Shown here: positions 1-9,297 of the stretch, in pieces
Numbering within the stretch: the stretch's first letter is position 1
How the letters are laid out: every line of letters starts with the position of its first letter
Assembly: GCF_042767895.1 (NCBI RefSeq)
Contig: NC_091560.1
Location: forward strand, 15,041,427-15,058,926
Direction: 5' to 3'
From: Penaeus vannamei
Lineage: Eukaryota > Arthropoda > Malacostraca > Decapoda > Penaeidae
DNA length: 17,500 bases
The notes under the pieces: model-generated
Told to the model about the DNA's origin: nothing
Database searches by the model: none
Seen by the model: only the letters and a program-made list of their open reading frames with translations
Program-made: the position numbers and the translations under genes

Positions 1-25
1 AAAAAAAAAAAAAAAAAAAAAAAAA
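1..25. repeat. Poly(A) run at window start
   Basis: The window opens with 25 adenines before ordinary mixed sequence begins. This could be the tail of a plus-strand retroposed sequence lying to the left, or a simple homopolymer. The left context is outside the window, so no choice can be made. Confidence 0.8.
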
Positions 26-120
26 TCTTTGAGGATACAATGGTGTACACTCCATGACGAAGGATTTGATGCCCACAACATATTTTCCGTAGATCGCTAG
101 GCCCCCTGAGTCGCTCTGCA

Positions 121-575
121 AAAAGAGGGAAAGAATGAATGAAAGTGACGTTCAATGAGAAAGGGAGGGTGGAAGGAACAGACGGGAAAGAAGGGAAATA
201 GATGGATAGGGAAAGTGCGAGAAAAGGCAAGGAGGGTGGAACAGCCGGGAAAAGAGGGAGATCGACAGATAAAGGAAAAGAGAGGAAACAGACAGGGAAG
301 GATGGAGATGAGGAGCAACAGGGAGAGAGCGGGGAGGGGGGCGAAAGACAGATAACGCGTCAATCTCCCCTGCTGATATCAGCTATCAATTTTACATTCA
401 GAAAACAATCATTTTTATGCGCAATCCTTAACTTATATCATTTTGCGAAGAAAATCCATTTGCAGATAGAACGGGAGAATGAGAGAGCCAGGCGAAGGAA
501 AAAAGGAACAGGAATGGAGAGGGAGAAAAAGAGAGAGAGAGAGACGAGCAGGCATTTCTAGACAAAAGGAAAGAA
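121..575. repeat. Purine-rich degenerate tandem repeat
   Basis: The plus strand is strongly biased to G and A. Related blocks recur: GGGAGGGTGGAAGGAACAG near 164, GGAGGGTGGAACAGCCGGG near 231 and GGAAACAGACAGGGAAGG near 286, so the unit is roughly 50-67 bp and degenerate. The open frames on both strands are Lys/Arg/Glu-rich or Ser/Phe/Pro-rich, as base composition predicts, so I do not call them genes. About 60 bp inside the stretch (around 361-475) are A/T-rich and ordinary. Confidence 0.6.
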
Positions 576-1065
576 AAAGACACACAGGGACAGAGTCCAT
601 TCCGAAGATTCTTCAAACAAAGAAGAGCGACCCGCCGAACAGGTGGCTATGGCCATTGCCGGCTCACATAGTACACTTTCGTCCACCCATGGGAAACCGA
701 CTTGCAAGTCTTCAGAGAGATGGCGGAGGTAGTCATTTCATGGAGAACCGTAAACGAATGAACATCTGAATCTGTAATTCAGACAATGGTGAGAACGAAT
801 ATAATTTTTCAGTGGAAAAATCAATATGAAATAAATTTTCAGACTTGAAAAGAGGGAAAGGTGTACATAAAAATGAATGTCTACATTTTAGTAAACTTGC
901 AGTGTCTTATTTACTGCTGGAATTACTTTTTTCTCCCCAACCAGTGGCCACCAGAGACACATGCGGGGCACGTGACGAGTCGGCAGGTTGATAGGGAAAA
1001 AGTATTCTGAAAATGGAAATGAAAAGCGTTTCTTTTTTCAAATGAATGTATACGTACATATTAAT
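576..1065. other. Unassigned sequence, nothing recognised
   Basis: Mixed-composition DNA. Short open frames occur, but none shows a recognisable motif, repeat or splice-supported exon. The block 630-770 has higher complexity and GC than its neighbours, and could be a fragment of an old repeat or unique sequence. Confidence 0.5.
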
Positions 1066-1752
<687 letters not shown>

Positions 1753-1763
1753 TAGAAAACATG
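1753..1763. repeat. LINE-A target-site duplication, copy at the 3' end
   Basis: TAGAAAACATG occurs here, immediately before the LINE-A terminal repeat (read on the plus strand), and again exactly at 9298-9308. The bases outside the 11-bp match differ on both sides. A duplication of this length fits target-primed reverse transcription. Confidence 0.85.
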
Positions 1764-1956
1764 GTTAATGGTTAATGGCTAACAGCGAAATAAATGTGCT
1801 AGACGTCTAAGGTCATATAGCACTTTAGGAAGGTATAGTAAAGGGTGGTGTCAAGTGACAGTTGCTAAGCGTCAACTATCTAGAGTAATGTTGAAAAGTT
1901 GGAGATGGGTTAGGGGGTTGATGAGGGAAAGGGTTATGGCGGTTGAGGTAAGGGAA
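1764..1956 (-). other. LINE-A 3' UTR, terminal stem-loop and terminal repeat
   Basis: This is the sequence between the end of the residual ORF2 and the target duplication. It holds a perfect 6-bp stem, GTGCTA (1796-1801) with TAGCAC (1818-1823), around a 16-nt loop. The element then ends in two tandem copies of a 7-bp ATTAACC-type unit (about 1764-1780). LINEs of the stringent type use a 3' stem-loop as the site their own RT recognises, and I, L2 and CR1 relatives often end in short tandem repeats. Function here is inferred. Confidence 0.65.
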
Positions 1957-2085
1957 TTAGATCAAGTGAAGGATATTTATTCGTCTGAGGAAGGAGCACA
2001 GGATATGAGCAAGGATATGACGTAGGTCTGGTCTGTGAGAACGGAAACCACGAATATTCCAATGTAGGAAAGCTATATCTTAGTT
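1957..2085 (-). pseudogene. LINE-A ORF2 fragment: N terminus of AP-type endonuclease
   Basis: Reading the minus strand from about 2073, one frame gives LHWNIRGFRSHRPDL at 2067-2023 and continues to a TAA at 1959-1957. The pattern hydrophobic-x-W-N-I-R-G is the start of the apurinic-like endonuclease of I/Jockey-group ORF2, where the Asn is a catalytic-site residue. In complete elements this would be followed by the rest of the endonuclease and an RT domain. Here similarity is lost within about 25 codons, and 3' UTR follows after about 100 bp. The fragment starts about 50-70 bp after the end of ORF1, as expected for adjacent LINE ORFs. It is non-functional. Confidence 0.75.
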
Positions 2086-2137
2086 ATTTTATGAGTGAAA
2101 GCGCCGGTACGTGTTGGGGAATCTGGGGGGGAAGGAG

Positions 2138-3576
2138 CTAGGGGGTGCTGTGACATGAGTGATTCCCGTGTGTATCCGGGAGGGAGTGGAAAGGATAGAG
2201 GGGATGGATGGAGGGAGAATGCGTGTATAGTTGGAGTTGAAGGGGGTGGGTTGTGTTGGGAGGGAGTAGGAGGAAGTGGTGTGGGGGGAATATTTGTGGT
2301 AGAAGGATGGATATCGGAAGGATGGATAGTTGGAGTTGAAGGGATGTGTTGTCCTGTGAAGGATTCGGAGGAAGGGGTGTAGGGGTGCTATGAGTAAGAG
2401 AGGGATGGATTTCAGGAGGATGGATATCGGTGGTGGACGGAATTGAGGGGGTTAGGTTGTGTTGAGAGGGAGGAGGAGGAAGGGGTGTAGGGGGAATATG
2501 AGTAAGAGGGGTATGGATATCGGTAATCACTTTATGTATGGAGGGAGCATGAGTTATGGAATTGTGTGTCTCAAGCATATAGCTTTGAATGTCTTCCATA
2601 GTTTCTGCAGTGGAGTTGGTTGGAGAGTTTTGTGGGACAAAGGTTTTATTATGAGGGGGGGAAGAGGAGACTGGTGTCTGAGGAGTAAAGGTAAAGGTAG
2701 GTGGAGGTGAGTGTGCGGTAGGAGAAGAAAGGTTGGAACGTTTAGTCTGTCTACTGCGGGTAGTGCGGGGAGGGAGAGGGGATGGTATTGGGGCTGTAGT
2801 TGAGATTGGAGCTGGGGTTGAGATTGGGGTGTCTAGATTTAGAGTGGCAAAAGAATTTGACTGGGGGAGGTTGAATGTAGAAGTGGAAGTGGGAAAGTAA
2901 GTAGGTATAGGGGAGGGTGTATGAACATCTTGAGGTGGAGGGGGAGGGGCATAGCGAGCGACATTACTGAAGTAGGGAGTATAAAAAAAACCTTGTCGGC
3001 GTGCTTCCTATCTGGCTTCACGTAGAGTGAGACCATTTTCGTATCTGAGAGCTGTTACATCAGACTCGAACTTGTAAGTGGGACAGCCTCTATAAAATAC
3101 ATTATGGGGGCCGCCGCAGTTAGTACATGTGCGGTTTTGTGCAGGGCAGTTTGATCTGTTATGACCAGGTTAGGCACAGAGGGGACATCGGTCTGTGGAG
3201 CGGCAGTGTTTAGTAGGATTTCCAAATCGCCAACAATTTTGACATTGACGGGGAGGAGGTTTGTATTGTTGAACAGGGAGGATTGTCCACCAATACAGAT
3301 ACAAACGGGAAGGTCATGTGTACTGAAAGTAATTTTGGCAAAGTTGGTGTTTTTTTTTTCGATGACCTCTAGGAGGAATGGAGTAGCAATGTACTGATAT
3401 CACGTCCTGGTCTTTGAGGCAGCCGAGCAAGTCTTCTTCACAATCTGACAGTCTTTGGTATCGACTGGGCAGTTTGCTGGCAAGATAGAGACAGTTCCGG
3501 TACAAGTATTAAAAGTTGGATGAGGTTCTGCAAGGATGGGCTTGCCAGAGAGATCAGTTAGTTTTGATAATGCTAT
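2138..3576 (-). pseudogene. LINE-A ORF1, C-terminal part (CCHC zinc-knuckle nucleic-acid-binding protein)
   Basis: ORF1 proteins of I/Jockey-group LINEs bind element RNA and form the RNP. After the interruption by LINE-B, the minus strand reads on from 3576 through an RRM-like middle part, then three zinc knuckles at 3244-3083: CQNCWRFGNPTKHC (Asn in place of the usual His), a second CX2CX4HX4C knuckle with an in-frame TAA at 3172-3170 inside it, and CTNCGGPHNVFYRGC. A second stop, TAG, lies at 3010-3008. A long Pro/Ser/Thr/His-rich tail follows to 2138. Frameshifts are visible near 3430 and between about 3345 (in a run of A on the coding strand) and 3280. The N-terminal part of the same ORF lies at 8449-8981, on the far side of LINE-B. 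Confidence 0.85.
2226..2540 (-). repeat. About 100-bp imperfect tandem repeat in the LINE-A ORF1 tail
   Basis: On the plus strand the block beginning TTGGAGTTGA at 2231 recurs at 2330 and, more diverged, near 2440. Each copy runs through a GGAGGAAG-GGTGT core to a GGATGGATATCGG end. The spacing is about 99 and then 107 bp. The repeats are coding: the protein tail shows matching blocks around THIPPTPLPPPPSQ and THSTPTPLPPNPSQ. They expand the low-complexity C terminus of ORF1. Confidence 0.65.
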
Positions 3577-3583
3577 AGCTTCA
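3577..3583. repeat. LINE-B target-site duplication, copy at the 3' end
   Basis: AGCTTCA here recurs at 8442-8448, at the other end of LINE-B. Because the LINE-B terminal repeat itself contains TGAATC, two or three bases of this copy could belong to the element rather than to the duplication. The site is independently supported, because LINE-A ORF1 coding sense resumes on either side of it. Confidence 0.65.
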
Positions 3584-4124
3584 GATTCAGATTCAGATTC
3601 AAGATTGAGATCAAAATAATTTATTTAGCCAATATCTACATTACAATTATACATTAAACAAGTATATGATTTTGGCTGAGCCCTTTGAGAGCAGAATGCT
3701 CTCTTAAAAGGCACCTGAATAACTTTACATTTATATATACAATACATTGATATTTAAATACATACATATATACATTTACATAGTACATATACATATACAT
3801 ACACACGTATAAACATAAATAAACATACATACATATACACATTTACATAGTACATAAACATATACATACACATGTATAAACATAGATAAACATCCATACA
3901 TATACATACATACATACATATACACATTTACATAATACATATACATATACACACGTATACACAGATACACATACATTCACATATACAAACACACATACAT
4001 ATATATACATACACATACACATACATATATTTACAATGTATGTACAAATGGTCCCAAATATTAAAACAATTTAATGTTTTACACATTATAAACATTTATA
4101 AAGGTTACACACTTATTTTGTATA
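3584..4124 (-). other. LINE-B 3' UTR with hairpin and tandem-repeat end
   Basis: From the ORF2 stop to the element end. It contains a strong hairpin, GAGAGCA-GAA-TGCTCTC at 3687-3703, extended by CCTTT (3682-3686) pairing with AAAGG (3707-3711) across a 3-nt bulge. It also has an AATAAA-like sequence near the end and three to four TGAATC units (3581-3602 on the plus strand). A block of ACATAT/ACATAC simple repeat (about 3768-4030) is embedded in it and produces spurious Tyr/Met/Cys-rich frames. Confidence 0.7.
3768..4030. repeat. ACATAT/ACATAC simple-repeat block inside the LINE-B 3' UTR
   Basis: Repeated ACATAC, ACATAT and ACATTTACATAGTACAT units with partial longer-period copies (for example near 3775, 3840 and 3925). 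It lies wholly within the LINE-B 3' UTR, so it either arose after insertion or is carried by the family. Confidence 0.8.
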
Positions 4125-7123
4125 TCAGTATGAGTTCTCCATGTACTTTAACAATAGGAATTTCTTTAATAAACATTTGAAAGCCGGGAGAGATGGCTTG
4201 TCTCGTATATATCTAGGGAGCTCATTCTAGACTTTGACACCTTGATATAACATGGAAGTTTGTGACTGTGAGGTTTGCATTTGGGGTAGTTGAAGATTTT
4301 AATTTCTCAGGAGGTACTGACCATTCCAACGGAATCCAAAGAGGTTATTATTAGCATTGATTTATATACAAACATAACTTTGCAGTACGTATTTATCTCA
4401 TGTATCTTTAACATTTTGTGATGAATGAAAGATAGGTTCGTATGATCATTCCTCCTGAGGTTCGATATAGTTCGTATCAATTTCTTTTGTGTTATTAATA
4501 GAGTTTGCAGCATATTCTGTGAATGTCTTCCGTATATAACATGGCAATAGGACAAAAATGGAAATACTAAAGCATAATATAAAAGCGTCAAAGATTTGCT
4601 TGTGAGGGAACTACTTACAAGGTTTAAAATCCCACAATATTTCCGTATTTTCCTGTTAACAGCCATGATATCGTTTATCGTTTATAGTAATACCTAAAAA
4701 TTGTGTCTCTTTTTCTTGATTAAGTTTCCTATTGTTTAAGTACACGTTAGGTAATACATCTGGTAGCTTTTTGTTTCTGTTAGATATCACATAGTGAGTT
4801 TTATCATTCAGTTATATTCAGTTTGTTCAATTTTATCTAATTTTCTACACATTTATGTTCACGGTTTGTAACGTCCATCAAGGATACAAGGTCTGTTCCA
4901 CTAATATACAAGTTTCTGTCATCTGCGAAAAGGGTAATTCTTAAAAGACTGCTGCTTTTAACGATGTCATTAATAAATATGAGAAAAAGATAGGGACCAA
5001 GAACAGATCTCTGAGGGACGCCATGCATAATTTTTGATTTTGCTGATTCACATTTATCAAAATACACATACTGGGATATAATACATTAGTTTTGTCAACA
5101 GAATATCATGATCCACGGTATCAAAAGCTTGACTAAGATTTAAGAATATGCCTATCATGAATTCTCTTTTATCAAAACAATGTAGCATATGATTTGTGAA
5201 GTGTAGAAGTGCTGTCTCTGTTGATTTTCCTTTACAAAAGCCAAATTGTGCACCCGTTAGTATTTGGTTGCGCTGACAATGATCATCGTCTTTTAAAAGC
5301 AAGTCTTTCAAGGATTTTGCTGAAAACAGAAAGCAAAGAAATTAGACGGTAATTCTGTACATGCATTCTGTCTCCGCCTTTGAATACCGGGATTACTTTT
5401 GCAATTTTTAAGACATTTGGAAAAATACCTTTTGAGAATGACGTTATATATATAGGTCAGGACAGGCGCAATGGCATAGACAACTTTCTTAAGTAACGTT
5501 GATGGAAAGTCATCTGGACCAGGGGCACCATTTCTAAGTTCTTTTACGATGGATATTATTTCTGTTGGGGTTATCTCAGAGAACTCTATACTTACAGATT
5601 CGTAATCATGAAAATAATCTTTGAAGTTACCTGGACTATTTGGTATCTTTTCTGCAAGATTTCTAGCAATATTAATAAAGTGATTATTAAAAGAATTTGC
5701 TATGTCTGTTGAGTTTTCAATTGTGTTTCCATTTACCGTAAGATGTACTAGGTTAAGATAATTTTTTCTTCTATTTAGCACCACATTTATTACATCCCCT
5801 GACTTCTTGCAGTTTCCAGAGTTCTCTTCAAGTTTTTGCTTATAATAATTTGCCTTAGCATTCCGTAAGGTGTTAGCTGATTATGAATTATTCTATAGGT
5901 CTCTCCGTACTTAATGGGATGTTTAGCATACTTTCGTTGCAGCTTATTTTTTTTCTGATATTAGATATTTGATATGAGTTGTTATATATGGTTTATCTAG
6001 TGATTTATTTCTTACAATTTTAGTTCTTAAAGGATTTTTCGTTTTCAAATAAACTGAAAAACGTTTTAAAAAAGTTGTCCATACTAACATTGGGGTTCCG
6101 AGATACATAAACAGATTCCCATGTAAATTCTTGTAGCTGATTAAGAAAGGAGGATACTTGGTCGTCTGAAAAGTCCCTGTACTGGATTTCAGTTCTGTTG
6201 ACATTGCTTGGCTTGACATGACTCGAATGAAAAAGAGCAAATATTGGAAAAAAGTTTTGGAGTGAATAATGCCATTTTCTATATTATTAGAAATATCGTT
6301 GGTCCACACGTGATCAAGAAATGATGCTGATTTACTTGTAACTCGAGTAGGCTTGGTTATTAGTAGAATGCTTTTTCTGCAAATATGTTTGTTAGTTCTA
6401 TTGCTGGTGCACCCCTTTGATTGATTAAATTAATATTAAAGTCTCCAGTAATGTAGACCTTTTTCCTCTCTGAGCTTGCAGTGTCTAAGATGTTGATGAG
6501 GTTGTCAGAAAAGAACCTGAAATCTGTTTTGGGACGTCTGTATATAGTTCCTACTGTACTCTTATTACCTCCTGATTCTTGAATTTCCACAAAGAGAGAT
6601 TCCATGTATTCCTCTTTTACTGTCAAGTCAGATCTTATGACTGCCTTATGTATGCCGTTAACAAAAATAGCTAAACCTCCTTCCCGGCGTGATACATTGA
6701 TACAATATCTATTGTGATTCTGCATTTCATACAGATGTCCGATATCATTGGAGAGCTGTTTCACTCAAACACAAAATCAAAAGAGAACTGCAGAGGAACA
6801 ACATTAATGCTGATAAATTCTTCAAAGTTCTCTGGCATACTATTGATATTAAATCCGAACATGGAGAGACATCTTTTACTGCTATATCCTATAACACTGC
6901 TCTCAGGGTACACATAATCACATTTGGGATTCTTAAAATTCAACGCTTCCACTAAGAGGTTATCAGTAGTTGTTGCATCGTCTACGCCCTCATTATGCAT
7001 AATTGGTTCTACAGAAATCCTGTTCAACGCATCAGTTGGTAATATTTCATCGCATGTTGATAAAATGGAATTAAATTCAATATCATTTACGTTATGAAAT
7101 GGAAATATAGCATTGGATGCCAT
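4125..7123 (-). pseudogene. LINE-B ORF2: endonuclease / reverse transcriptase, broken
   Basis: ORF2 performs target nicking and reverse transcription. It starts at ATG 7123 (MASNAIFPF). The endonuclease begins around GFNINSMPENF (about 6860) and shows EGGLAIFVN, YRRPK and ITGDFNINL up to 6360. A catalytic SDH would be expected before FPIFALFHS, but 6262-6254 reads LQN instead. The RT region spans roughly 5780-4830: GPDDFPSTLLKK; GFCKGKSTETALLHF; motif A as GIFLNLSQAFDTVDHD, with Asn (codon 5140-5138) where the first catalytic Asp normally stands; GVPQRSVLGPYLFLIFINDI; and an intact FADD at 4929-4918. About 25-30 residues are missing between the LLTKL segment and the QYVYFDKC segment near 5080. 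The C terminus ends with the conserved SLPAFK...LKKFLL pattern at 4125. Frameshifts occur near 6765, 6300, 5900, 5310, 5065 and 4700. It is certainly non-functional. Confidence 0.9.
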
Positions 7124-7165
7124 TTTAATCGCTTGATAGATACTTAAACAATTTGCCTGCCTACT

Positions 7166-8321
7166 TTAGGCTTGGTAGAAATTCGGGGTCCTTTTGTAGC
7201 GAGTGCTGCGGTCCGCTACTGGTTTGGTCATGGTCGAGCACGACGTCTGGCTGCTGGCGACCGGGTCGGGGCACGTTGTCTCGTTCGTGTTCAGGCTGGC
7301 GTGGGTGTCTATCGGCGGTGTGTGGTTAGCTCCAGCAGAAGCACGAGCAGTGACGTCTTGATTCTCAGGAGTAGTAGCCTGAGGCATGGCAGCAGGAGGA
7401 TCGGCACTCAGGACAGGAGTGGCGGCAGGAGTAGCTACAGGATTAGAGGCGTCAGTAGATGTAGATTCATGTTCAGGAGTACAGTTCATGAGATCCTCTG
7501 CCCTCGGTGTAGCGATAGCTAAAGTAAGCTATCTGCCTTCGCCTCCTTCAGCTTCTCGTGTTGGTTCTTCCTTACCTCCAGAGTGTTTTTACACAGGTCC
7601 TCATTAATGAAGACCCTTGACTTGTTCTTGGCCAGCTTCCTCCTCTCCTGAAACACAGCATCCCTCTTGGGGAACCGAGTAAAGTGGACTGCGATGTCCC
7701 TGCGGTGCACTGTTTTACCAACACGGTGTACACGTTCGAAGTCTGGTTGTATGTTGAAGTTGTCCCGTAGGAATTTGGTGACCTTCCATTGTGTCTGCTC
7801 TCAGTTTCCTGTCTGTCTTCCGGAATTCCGATTATTCGCAGGTTATTGCGTCTGCTGTAATTATCAAGATAATCTACTTGTTCTACCATCATTGCCATGA
7901 CATTCCTTGTCCTATTTATTCCATGGCTTAGTTCGCTTATCTGAGTTCACAGGTGTTTATTTTCGTTCTTCATTTGATCCAGTACTTCTTTTTCCTCCCA
8001 AATTCGCTATGAGAATTCTAGGCTTTTTTCAAGATCCACATATTTGTCATTAACTTCCTTTATTTTGCGCATTGTTTCCTTTTCAATCCGTGCTATAGCG
8101 TCATTAAAGTTGTGGCGTGTCACCTCTAGCAGTGTCATCATCTCCTCCCGTGACATGTGAGGCAAAAGTGGCGGCCGAACCACCCACTGGCTGGCTTGAT
8201 TGCTAGGTCGCATAGCTGGAACAACCCAACCACCGGGTAGATGTTCAGAGCGAGAGGTGGGCAGTAAGCAGGTGAAGAGTGGACAGAGGCGAGGGCAGCG
8301 CAGAGTGGTGGGTGAGGTCAC
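7166..8321 (-). pseudogene. LINE-B ORF1: coiled-coil / RRM-like RNA-binding protein, broken
   Basis: The N-terminal part (8321-8007) is Pro/Arg-rich and then heptad-like (REEMMTLLEVTRHNFNDAIA; KEVNDKYVDLEKSLEF), consistent with a coiled coil that continues past two stops to about 7900. NYSRRNNLRIIGIPED (about 7858-7811) is the first strand of an L1 ORF1p-type (Transposase_22-like) RRM. HRRDIAVHFTRFPKRDAVF (about 7707-7651) follows after a frameshift near 7790, then a C-terminal domain with FINEDLCKNTLEVRKNQHEK (about 7618-7559). A Ser/Thr/Pro/Ala-rich tail in another frame ends TRYKRTPNFYQA at 7166, 42 bp upstream of ORF2. This order (coiled coil, RRM, CTD) is known to form trimeric RNA chaperones in L1. 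Stops at 8007 and about 7945 and two frameshifts make it a pseudogene. Confidence 0.8.
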
Positions 8322-8441
8322 GTGACTTCATAGTGCGCATGAGCAAGTCCAGCAACACGATTTGAAGGGGGGTGGGGCGGCTGATTTCAAATTTTCAGAC
8401 AAAATCACTTCAGCCAAATATAGGGTCAGGGTGATCACTGC
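8322..8441 (-). other. LINE-B 5' UTR
   Basis: Sequence between the inferred insertion point (target copy 8442-8448) and the first ORF1 ATG. It includes a C-rich run on the minus strand (about 8366-8380). No promoter element was identified with confidence. The exact 5' end rests on the resumption of LINE-A coding sequence at 8449. Confidence 0.55.
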
Positions 8442-8448
8442 AGCTTCA
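8442..8448. repeat. LINE-B target-site duplication, copy at the 5' end
   Basis: AGCTTCA matches 3577-3583. On the minus strand the LINE-A reading runs up to this copy and resumes after the other one, which is what an insertion with a short duplication predicts. Confidence 0.65.
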
Positions 8449-8981
8449 TTTACTCACGGGCAATATTGGAAGACTTGTTTATGACCTTAAACCACTCGAA
8501 AAAGCTCCCAAAACATACAGCAGGAACGAGCTTGACTGCGCACGTGGGTCCTATTACGAGACGGAAGCGATCGCGTCGGGTACGGAAAGGGACTCTGCCT
8601 ACATGTTTTTTGAGAAATTGTTGAAAGAGAAGAATGTTGCCTGAGTAAGGAGTTGTAGGGGGATCACGAAAAATCAGTCCCATTTAACAGGGCTAAATAG
8701 AGTAGTTAAGATATTTGTAGGGTTGGTGGTGGTAGAGTTGATGAATTTGAGGAAGTTGGGAGGGTAGCAATGTTTTCTGGAGACTGTGTCTCTACTTGGG
8801 TGAGTAATGCACTAGTAGGCATTGAGGAGTGGGTAGTAGTTTCAGTGTTCTGAGTTGTGGTCAAAGAAGAACCTGGGGTCGGGGAGCCGGTGGGGTTATT
8901 TGATGAAGGGGCAAGCCTCATTGTCCCTAATAAGGGCAATGTGAAGCCTTGACTATGTAAAGGGAAATAAACAGTCCACAC
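8449..8981 (-). pseudogene. LINE-A ORF1, N-terminal part
   Basis: The first open segment (8981-8706) may start at ATG 8981 or, more plausibly given the hydrophilic Ser/Thr/Pro-rich composition that follows, at ATG 8921 (MRLAPSSNNPTGSPTPGSS). After a stop and a frame change near 8700 the reading continues at 8683-8450 with a basic, folded-looking segment (KKHVGRVPFRTRRDRFRLV; SFFEWFKVINKSSNIAR). This segment ends at the LINE-B insertion point. The remainder of the same protein is at 3576-2138. A two-base length change just before the junction puts the two halves out of frame. Assignment to LINE-A rests on orientation, position and continuity across LINE-B, and on the shared outer target duplication. 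Confidence 0.75.
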
Positions 8982-9297
8982 CCCAGTGCACCGTACAGGG
9001 GTAAGGGCTAGACAACTAAATAGAGAGTACCGTGCCCATGGTTACCACAGGCCGTTCAGGACTGGCACAAGGTCAGCCTTTCATCCTTTCAGCACGGCTC
9101 TTACACTTTAGGAAGTAGGTAGTAGAAAGGATTGGAGAAGGGACAGAAACAAAAAGCTGGAGGGGGAAAAGACCATGCAAAATTAGTTGAGTCGAGGGCT
9201 GAGGCCCTAGACAGGGGAGATCCCTGCATTGGGTCTCAGTCTCCGTTTCCTAAGCCCTCCCAAGACAACAACGGGCAAGGGATTGGGGGGGGGGGTA
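8982..9297 (-). other. LINE-A 5' UTR
   Basis: The 316 bp between ORF1 and the outer target duplication. On the minus strand it begins TA followed by 11 C (9295-9285). The G/C-homopolymer edge coincides with the 11-bp duplication and so marks the true 5' end. No TATA-like element is obvious, as expected for LINEs with an internal promoter. Confidence 0.65.

Larger units (their letters stand above)
3584..8441 (-). mobile_element. LINE-B: near full-length CR1-group LINE nested in LINE-A
   Basis: A minus-strand non-LTR retrotransposon of about 4.86 kb with 5' UTR, ORF1 (coiled coil, RRM-like, C-terminal domain), ORF2 (AP endonuclease, RT, conserved C terminus, no RNase H) and a 3' UTR. It ends in a tandem TGAATC unit rather than poly(A). 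Short tandem-repeat 3' ends and an endonuclease-RT ORF2 without RNase H fit the CR1/L2/Daphne/Crack group, but I cannot choose the clade. Both ORFs are broken. It lies inside LINE-A in the same orientation, so it is the younger insertion. Confidence 0.85.
1764..9297 (-). mobile_element. LINE-A: internally deleted I/Jockey-group LINE, interrupted by LINE-B
   Basis: A non-LTR retrotransposon on the minus strand. In its own 5' to 3' order it has a 5' UTR beginning TACCCCCCCCCCC, an ORF1 with three zinc knuckles, a junction with the first part of an ORF2 endonuclease, and a 3' UTR ending in two copies of an ATTAACC-type repeat. Both ends are fixed by a perfect 11-bp duplication. Without the 4.86-kb LINE-B insert it is about 2.67 kb, roughly half the usual size of such LINEs, because the remaining endonuclease, all reverse transcriptase and any RNase H are absent. 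The protein type (CCHC ORF1 followed by a WNIRG endonuclease start) belongs to the I/Jockey group. The exact clade is not settled from the window. Confidence 0.85.

Noticed and set aside
97..561. Lys/Arg/Glu-rich and Phe/Ser/Pro-rich frames
   Set aside because: Explained by the purine-rich degenerate repeat.
2095..2382. Gly/Val-rich plus-strand frame
   Set aside because: It is antisense to the Pro/Ser/Thr-rich tail of LINE-A ORF1, which has motif support.
2839..3036. Minus-strand 65-codon frame
   Set aside because: It is a frame-shifted shadow of LINE-A ORF1. The supported frame carries the zinc knuckles and LREAR context upstream.
3654..3976. Cys/Tyr/Met-rich minus-strand frames as small secreted proteins
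   Set aside because: They are translations of ACATAT-type simple repeats inside the LINE-B 3' UTR.
3768..4030. CRISPR-like array
   Set aside because: Units are short, degenerate ACATAY repeats without unique spacers, and the context is eukaryotic LINE sequence.
7172..7607. Arg/Ser/Gly-rich plus-strand frames
   Set aside because: They are antisense to the low-complexity C-terminal tail of LINE-B ORF1.
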